Assembly (NCBI GenBank): GCA_012031955.1
Contig: JAAURZ010000001.1
Span: 1 to 22,839, forward strand
Direction of reading: 5' to 3'
Length of the DNA stretch: 22,839 nucleotides
Source of the DNA: Bacteroidia bacterium
Lineage (GTDB): Bacteria > Bacteroidota > Bacteroidia > Cytophagales > Cyclobacteriaceae
The notes under the pieces were generated by a model that saw nothing but the letters and a program-made list of their open reading frames with translations, had not been told where the DNA came from and searched no databases. Both the position numbers and the translations under genes were made by a program. The first letter of the stretch is position 1; the number at the start of each line of letters is the position of its first letter. Of the stretch, positions 17,659-22,839 are shown one piece after another.

Positions 17659-18290
17659 ATGCTTCGACTCACTCCTGTGGTAAAAACCTGATCATCATTA
17701 ACGTACTGGTTTTTATCGCTACCTCACTGGCCCCTGTTACCGACCTGTATTCCTGCGGACTTGGATATGATGCAGACATCGTGTCCAAGTACCTCAGCTT
17801 GTTCAACATAGAGTCGGCCTGCTTTAAACCGTATCAGTTGTTCACCTATATGTTTGTGCACGGCGGTATCATGCACATCTTTTTTAATATGCTGGCCCTT
17901 GCTTTTCTTGGACCCATTATCGAGACCTTCTGGGGCTCGCGCCGCTTTCTGGCGTTTTATATGATCACCGGCATCGGTGCTGCCATATTTAACATCGTTA
18001 TCAGCATGGTACTTCCGGCCAGCTCGTTTGGGTCTATGGTGGGCGCGTCCGGCGCAGTGTACGGGGTGCTCACAGCCTTTGGTGTACTGTTTCCAAACAT
18101 GGAGCTGATGTTACTGTTTCCCCCCATTCCAATAAAAGCCAAATACCTTGTACTTATATTGGGCGGAATTGCCATATACTCGGGTTTTATGGGGAGCCCC
18201 GGCGATAACACCGCGCACTTCGCCCACCTGGGAGGCATAGTAATTGCGTTTATCTTGATACAGTTTTGGCGAAACAGGGGAACATATTAG
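17659..18290 (+). CDS. Rhomboid-family intramembrane serine protease 1 (one frameshift)
   Basis: From ATG 17659 the reading is MLRLTPVVK, then, after one A is restored in the run near 17683-17687, NLIIINVLVFIATSLAP. The protein is about 210 residues with six hydrophobic helices. The rhomboid features are the HGGIMHIFFNM loop (His and Asn of the oxyanion region), MVGASGAVYG (nucleophile Ser) in helix 4 and HFAHLGGIVIAF (catalytic His) in helix 6. It acts within the membrane; substrates are unknown. It follows mutL by 40 bp and precedes a second rhomboid by 35 bp, probably one transcript. Confidence 0.92.
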
Positions 18291-18325
18291 CGATATTCGC
18301 CTGTTGATGGGATGATTTTCAAACT

Positions 18326-19213
18326 ATGGTGAACGAACTTAAGAACGCTTTCAGCAGGCACAATAATGCCCACGTTCGGCTGATCATCGTCAACGTGATT
18401 GTGTTCGTCGTGCTGGTGATGATGCGCGTGCTTTCTGCGTGGTTCGATGCGGGCGAAATTTTTTCCTGGCTCCACGGACAACTGGCCATACCGGCGCCGA
18501 TCCTGTCATTCATACAAAAACCATGGACCATCATCACGTATGCGTTCGTACATGATTTGAACGGGATCATCCACATTCTGTTCAACATGCTTGTGTTTTA
18601 TTGGTTCGGTAAGCTCTTTGTCGAATACCTCGGCAGCGACAAACTTATCGCACTGTACATGCTCGGCGCTATCGCCGGCGGTGTGGCCTACCTGCTGGTG
18701 TACAACCTCATTCCGTACTACATGGGACGTGTGCCCGAGTTGGGTATGGTGGGCGCATCCGCCGCCGTGTATGCGGTGCTGGTTGCTACGGCCACCTTGC
18801 TGCCCGACTATACGTTCTTCCTCTTCCTGCTCGGCCCGGTGCGCATAAAATACATCGCGGGGTTTTATATTCTTATCAGCTTTGTGGGCTCCGTGGGTGC
18901 CAACGAGGGAGGCAACATCGCGCACCTGGGCGGCGCCATCATCGGATTTGTTTATATCAAACAACTCCATGCGGGTGTCAACTGGGGGCAGTGGATCATC
19001 GTACTCATTGAGTGGTTCAGGGAAATATTCCGCAGCAAGCCCAAGGTGAAAGTGACTTACAGAAGCACCGCGCCTCCGAAGGGCACCAAAAAGAAATCGG
19101 AATACACACAAGATGAAATTGACGCCATCCTCGACAAAATTTCCGAAGGCGGCTATGAAAGCCTCACCAAAGAAGAGAAAGAAAAACTCTTCAACGCATC
19201 CAAGAAGCAATAA
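18326..19213 (+). CDS. Rhomboid-family intramembrane serine protease 2 with C-terminal DUF6576-like tail
   Basis: An intact 295-residue protein. The membrane domain carries HDLNGIIHILFNMLVFYWFG, MVGASAAVYAVLVA (nucleophile Ser) and NIAHLGGAIIGFVYIK (catalytic His). After the last helix (about residue 215) come an amphipathic segment, a basic linker (RSTAPPKGTKKKSEY) and a helical tail (DEIDAILDKISEGGYESLTK, then EEKEKLFNASKKQ). The tail matches the small cytoplasmic domain found at the end of many Bacteroidota rhomboids (DUF6576, from memory). Start ATG 18326. The stop touches the stop of the convergent hydrolase gene without any spacer. Confidence 0.93.
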   Translation: MVNELKNAFSRHNNAHVRLIIVNVIVFVVLVMMRVLSAWFDAGEIFSWLHGQLAIPAPILSFIQKPWTIITYAFVHDLNGIIHILFNMLVFYWFGKLFVEYLGSDKLIALYMLGAIAGGVAYLLVYNLIPYYMGRVPELGMVGASAAVYAVLVATATLLPDYTFFLFLLGPVRIKYIAGFYILISFVGSVGANEGGNIAHLGGAIIGFVYIKQLHAGVNWGQWIIVLIEWFREIFRSKPKVKVTYRSTAPPKGTKKKSEYTQDEIDAILDKISEGGYESLTKEEKEKLFNASKKQ

Positions 19214-20084
19214 TCACCTGGCAAGAAATGTCCCGATGGCCTCGGCCATCTCTTCTCCTTTTCTTCCTGTCACAAAGATGCCCGGCATCGTCGAACGTGA
19301 TCACCTCTGCGTGTGGAAATCTCGACCGCCACTTATCGAGTTCATAGGGCGGAATGAACTTATCCTTCATACCCCAGAAAAAGAGCATCGGCTTGTCGCG
19401 CACGCGGTCGGCCTGTTGCCACAGCGACTGCCACCAGGGCGACGCCTCAATGAGCTCCTTGGCAAACGCATGGGCGCCTTTGCGTGAATAGGCGTCGGGC
19501 AATGCTTTCTTATAGTGACGATGTATCTCTTTGGTGAACTTGCGCTTGTCGCCAAAGGCGGCTGGCATCACCACGTTCACCGGAAAATTAAATTGGAGGT
19601 ACATCAGTCTGCCCAGCCAGCCGCTCATGAAACGGGCAGGTGTGGCGTAGTGCTTGTCTTCCTTGAGCGACCACATCCACGTATTGAACAGTATGATGGA
19701 GCGCGTATTTTCAGGATGGGCGATGGCGTAGCTCATGGCAATGCTGCCGCCGAAATCGTTGGCCAGCAGCGACACGTTGCCGAGGTTGAGCGCTTTTACG
19801 AAAAGTGAAAGGCGCTGTGCGTGGTCGGCGCACGCGTACACTTCGCCGGGGGCTTTTTCCGACAGTCCGAAACCGAGCATGTCAATGGCGACACAGCGGA
19901 ATTGCTGCCTGAGCCGCCGTATGATATCGCGATACCCAAATGACCACTCGGGCGTGCCGTGCACAATCAAAATCACGTCACCTTCTCCTTCATCTATGTA
20001 GTGCAGCTCGTAGTCGTCGATCTCAATCCATCGGGAAGTGAAGGGGTAGAGGGCAGGGTTCACCCAGGCGGGGGCTTGTTTCAT
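19214..20084 (-). CDS. Alpha/beta hydrolase with Asp nucleophile, haloalkane dehalogenase-like (one frameshift)
   Basis: Restored length is about 289 residues. It has the oxyanion motif LIVHGTPEWSFGYRD near residue 40 and the nucleophile elbow LLANDFGGSIAMSY near 110 with Asp as nucleophile. The cap region is Trp-rich. The probable acid lies in FWGMKDKFIPP and the catalytic His in DDAGHFV. An Asp nucleophile points to dehalogenases or epoxide hydrolases instead of esterases. Classical dehalogenases have Asp-Trp here, whereas this has Asp-Phe, so the substrate is uncertain. Near 19279 one extra base after GGGCAT breaks the frame; corrected, the end reads HFVTGRKGEEMAEAIGTFLA. Start ATG 20084 (MKQAPAWVNPALYPFTSRWI). 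It is cytoplasmic. Confidence 0.85.
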
Positions 20085-20136
20085 AGGGGTTGGCGTTAGG
20101 GGACTTAACGTAAATTACCGGCCTCGGGATGGTATG

Positions 20137-20884
20137 TTACGGCTTGTCTTTCACATTATTTTCAAAATAGTTGAAGATCATGTTCTTCAGGTTGGCTGCG
20201 GAAAGTTCATACACCAGCGTTTTGTATTTGACGTTGAGATCCTGCAGATGTTTGTAGTAATCGTCTTCGGTGAGGTTGTACTTTTTCATGAGCATGTCCT
20301 TTACTTCGGGTGAGTTGATAGTTTGCACATACACCATGGCTTTCTGATTTTCTTCGCGCCCCTGCTCCAGCTTGCTTTTCATCTTGCGATCCTTTCGCCC
20401 GCCCAAAGGTATCTTGATGCCCGGGCCAAAAGTGGCCACTTCGCCGGGCCCGGGGTTGGAGGTGTTGTTTTGAAATTTGTCAAACTTGTTGACCGCGGAC
20501 GGTTCGATGCCGTCGATCTTGATGGGCGTTTCTTCCACGCTCACCTCTTTGAGCACCGTTGCGCGCTGCGACATACGGATCATGATGTCGTCGTCGGCGA
20601 GCCCCGTGCGTTCGATCGTCGCGTAGCCTACCAGTGAGAAAACCACTGTGTCGGCGGGCGACACGACTATTCCAAACCGTCCTTTCGAATCGCTTACCGT
20701 GCCAGTTCCATTTTTTTTAATGATGATGTGCACATTCACCAAAGCGTCGAGACTGGCAGAGTCAACAACAATGCCCGTGACCAGTCTTTGTGCCACAGCG
20801 TGCGGTGCCTGCGCGAGCAATGCCAGCACAACGGCCGCCAACGCCAGGCGGCAATACCGGTTGGTTTTGAAAATGAACGAACAT
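20137..20884 (-). CDS. Secreted CarboxypepD_reg-like domain protein (start uncertain)
   Basis: A signal-like segment (CRLALAAVVLALLAQAPHAV, then AQ) is followed by the carboxypeptidase-regulatory-like fold: RLVTGIVVDSASLDALVNVH, TVSDSKGRFGIVV, FSLVGYATIE and RATVLKEVSVEE. This domain occurs at the N-terminus of TonB-dependent transporters but also, as here, in stand-alone envelope proteins of 200-300 residues. The remainder is charged (RKDRKMKSKLEQGREENQKA) and ends in a helical tail. The nearest ATG (20884, MFVHF) is in a different frame from the rest and needs one base removed near 20869. The in-frame alternative is TTG at 20904. Function unknown; possibly envelope assembly. Confidence 0.8.
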
Positions 20885-20954
20885 GATGCGGCGGGTGGAA
20901 TCAAGCAACGGCGTTTAGGTGTCCCTCTGTGATGATTGCGATTGTTAAAAAGTT

Positions 20955-22009
20955 CTACACCTCCACCTGCTTGTTGGCGAGCTGGCCGCAAGCCGCGTCG
21001 ATGTCTTTGCCGCGGCTGCGCCTGATGGTGGCGGTGATGCCGTTGGCTTCGAGCACCGATTGATATTGCGCAACCGCCTTCTCCGACGCTTGCTGAAAAA
21101 TGCCGTCGTCGATCGGGTTGTATTCGATCAGGTTGACTTTACACGGAATATGCTTGCAGAATTTTACAAGCGCTTGTATGTGCGCGGCGGTGTCGTTTAT
21201 TCCCCTCCACACCACGTATTCGTAAGTGACCTTGCTTTTTGTTTTGTGATACCAGTGCTGCAACGCGTCGGCCAGCTCGCCGAGCGAATTGCTTTCGTTG
21301 ATGGGCATAATGGCAGAACGGGTTTCGTCGAGCGCAGAATGTAGCGAAACAGCCAGGTTGAACTTCACACCATCGTCCGCCATCTTCCGGATCATCTTCG
21401 CGATGCCCACCGTCGACAAGGTGATACGTCGCGACGCCATGTTGAGACCTTCCTGTGAAGTGATCTTTTCAATGGCTGCGATCACGTTGGGGTAATTAAG
21501 GAGGGGCTCGCCCATTCCCATAAACACAATATTGGTAAGCGGCCTGTTGAAGAACAACTCGGCTTGCTGGCGGATGGCCACCACCTGGTCGTATATCTCG
21601 TCGGGGTTGAGGTTGCGCATGCGCTTGAGCCGGGCGGTGGCGCAAAACTTGCAGTCGAGGCTGCAGCCCACCTGCGACGAGACGCAGGCCGTGATGCGGT
21701 CTTCCGTCGGTATCAACACCGACTCTACCACCAACCCGTCGTGCAACTTCACCGCGTTCTTGATAGTGCCGTCGGCGCTGCGCTGCATCTGGTCGACGAG
21801 AATGTGGTTGATGGCAAAGTGCTGCTTCAGCAGCTCGCGTGTAGGCAAGCTGATGTTGGTCATCTGATCAAAGTCTTTTACCGCTTTTTTCCAAAGCCAC
21901 TCGTACACTTGCTTTGCCCTAAAGGGCTTTTCGCCCTGTTCAATAAAAAAGCCTTCAGCCCCTCGAGGTCGAGTTTTCGGATATCGCGCTTCGGTTGGGT
22001 GTCGATCAT
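20955..22009 (-). CDS. rlmN: 23S rRNA (adenine2503-C2)/tRNA methyltransferase RlmN (one frameshift)
   Basis: A radical-SAM enzyme that methylates C2 of A2503 in 23S rRNA and A37 in some tRNAs. The [4Fe-4S] motif CSLDCKFCAT, the TNIVFMGMGEPLLNY stretch, ITLSTVGIAKMIRKM, the NLAVSLHSA block and the methyl-carrying Cys in DIDAACGQL are all present. The start is ATG 22009 (MIDTQPKRDIRKLDLEGLKA). One T is missing from the T run at about 21944-21949; restoring it joins FFIEQGEKPFRAKQVYEWLW in frame and gives a normal 351 residues. It lies downstream of the lipocalin-like gene (41-bp gap) and upstream of the CarboxypepD_reg-like gene. Confidence 0.96.
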
Positions 22010-22050
22010 GCCGCAAAGGTACAACCTTTCAGCGTGCCAGGGAGTGCCGG

Positions 22051-22471
22051 CTACCGAGTCCGGATAAAAATGCGGGTCTCGCACGCCCGCCGACTGTTAG
22101 TATAGATAAGCGAATCGGAGGTGAGCTTTTCTATGTGGTAGGTGGTGCGGATGGTTTGCGACCTTTTGTCGAGTATAAACAGGTTGTCGTCCACTTGTTT
22201 GTACAACAGCGATTTGCTGCCTTTCGTCTTTTTCTTGCCAAGCTCGCGCACGGCTACTTCAAACGTTTGGTTGACATTGAACGTCACGGTTGGGGGTGGG
22301 CGAACTCATCTCCGAGAATTCGTCGAGCAAACTCTGGATGCCTTCATCTCCCTCCAGTTCGTCTTCAAGGCAGGTGGTTTGTTTGATAAGTTGCCAAGTG
22401 CCCACCAACGATTGCGATCTGACTACAAAAGAAAGGAGCATGCCGCATAATACCACACAAAAGACTTTCAT
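22051..22471 (-). CDS. Secreted lipocalin-like domain protein (one frameshift)
   Basis: A signal peptide (MKVFCVVLCGMLLSFVVRSQ) is followed by SLVGTWQLIKQTTCLED, the opening Gly-x-Trp strand of Bacteroidota lipocalin-like proteins. Later strands are TVTFNVNQTFEVAVRE, NLFILDKRSQTIRTTYHIEK and TSDSLIYTN. The frame breaks near 22291-22295, where the C run (G on the + strand) is one base too long; corrected length is about 139 residues. ATG 22471 is chosen; a GTG five codons upstream is possible. Ligand unknown. It is divergent from the DUF1611 gene. The 217-bp gap between them (22472-22688) shows no gene and no clear promoter. Confidence 0.75.
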
Positions 22472-22688
22472 GGTCTTGTGTTTCACATAATAAATTTACT
22501 CAAAAAAAGTGGCCGATTGGTGTAGCGACTACAAAATTGTGTGAAGGCAGAAATGCGGTTTAAACGATTTAAAACAGGTTGTTGGCATCACGCAACAGAG
22601 GTTGTGTATTTCAGGACGCTGTTGCGCCGGATGAGCTTTGAAAACTCAATTTTATCCTCGAAATTTTCGCCCTTTCAAACCCAACTCC

Positions 22689-22839
22689 ATGCAAAAGCAA
22701 AATGCCGTTATCCTCACTGCCGGATATCTCAACAGTTCCAACGCCAAAACCGCCCACGGGCTCATCAGGGGAACGGGAGCGCTTCAACGTGCTCGGTGTA
22801 ATCGATCAGGCGTCGGCCGGCAAGGATGCTGGTGAGGTG
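22689..22839 (+). CDS. DUF1611/DgcN-family protein, N-terminal fragment (one frameshift)
   Basis: From ATG 22689 the protein reads MQKQNAVILTAGYLNSSNAK and TAHGLIRGT. After one G of the run at 22770-22772 is removed it reads ERFNVLGVIDQASAGKDAGE. This is the N-terminal nucleotide-binding part of DUF1611 proteins, including DgcN, often annotated as NAD-dependent epimerase/dehydratase-like; some members take part in D-amino-acid or L/D-Glu-epimerase pathways. The gene runs off the right window edge, so its C-terminal P-loop domain and the usual dgcA-type epimerase neighbour cannot be checked. Confidence 0.75.

Overview
The window comes from a Bacteroidota chromosome, most likely a Cytophagales-type (Chryseolinea-like) organism or metagenome bin. 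The grounds are: a bacillithiol-type BshA; a fused beta-N-acetylhexosaminidase/beta-lactamase protein; a mutL followed by two rhomboid genes; a CarboxypepD_reg-like secreted protein; and promoters of the Bacteroidota form (TTTG, about 19 bp, TAnnTTTG) instead of sigma-70 promoters. GC content is near half by eye. I see no tRNA, rRNA, CRISPR array, insertion sequence or phage gene. It reads as ordinary chromosomal backbone, densely packed, with no stretch above 300 bases lacking a gene.

The most important caution concerns sequence quality. About 20 single-base frameshifts can be placed by following protein families across reading frames. They occur in housekeeping and accessory genes alike (meaB, sucD, phoH, mutL, rlmN, rhomboid, lipocalin and others), mostly in short homopolymer runs, at roughly one per kilobase. 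This looks like an uncorrected long-read assembly, not gene decay. Genes are therefore given here as single loci spanning the shifts. Intact reading frames are seen for the second FecR-like gene, the AAA+ and VWA genes, bshA, the 137-residue membrane protein, the second rhomboid and the 41-residue lipoprotein.

Layout. 1-347 (-): meaB, cut by the window edge. 419-3678 (+): a CHASE2 sensor without an output domain, overlapping by 4 bp the first of two paralogous secreted FecR-like/TPR proteins; each paralog ends in a strong hairpin terminator and the second has its own promoter. 3788-4664 (+): sucD, whose promoter is overlapped by a perfect 23-bp palindrome. 4674-9925 (-): a small conserved hypothetical gene, a PIN-PhoH ATPase with its own promoter, then a probable three-gene operon read VWA, MoxR-like AAA+, AlbA_2/Schlafen-type protein. 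10195-10320 (+): a tiny lipoprotein. 10324-15237 (-): a fatty-acid/sterol hydroxylase family protein, bshA, and a large secreted GH3/beta-lactamase protein whose GH3 active site appears to be lost. 15325-19213 (+): a small membrane protein, mutL and two rhomboid proteases. 19214-22471 (-): an alpha/beta hydrolase, a CarboxypepD_reg-like protein, rlmN and a lipocalin-like protein. 22689-end (+): start of a DUF1611/DgcN-family gene.

The most interesting units are the CHASE2/FecR-like cluster (a possible envelope-sensing module), the VWA/AAA+/AlbA_2 operon, the palindrome on the sucD promoter and the apparently dead GH3 domain fused to an intact serine beta-lactamase fold. None of these is a proven new system.
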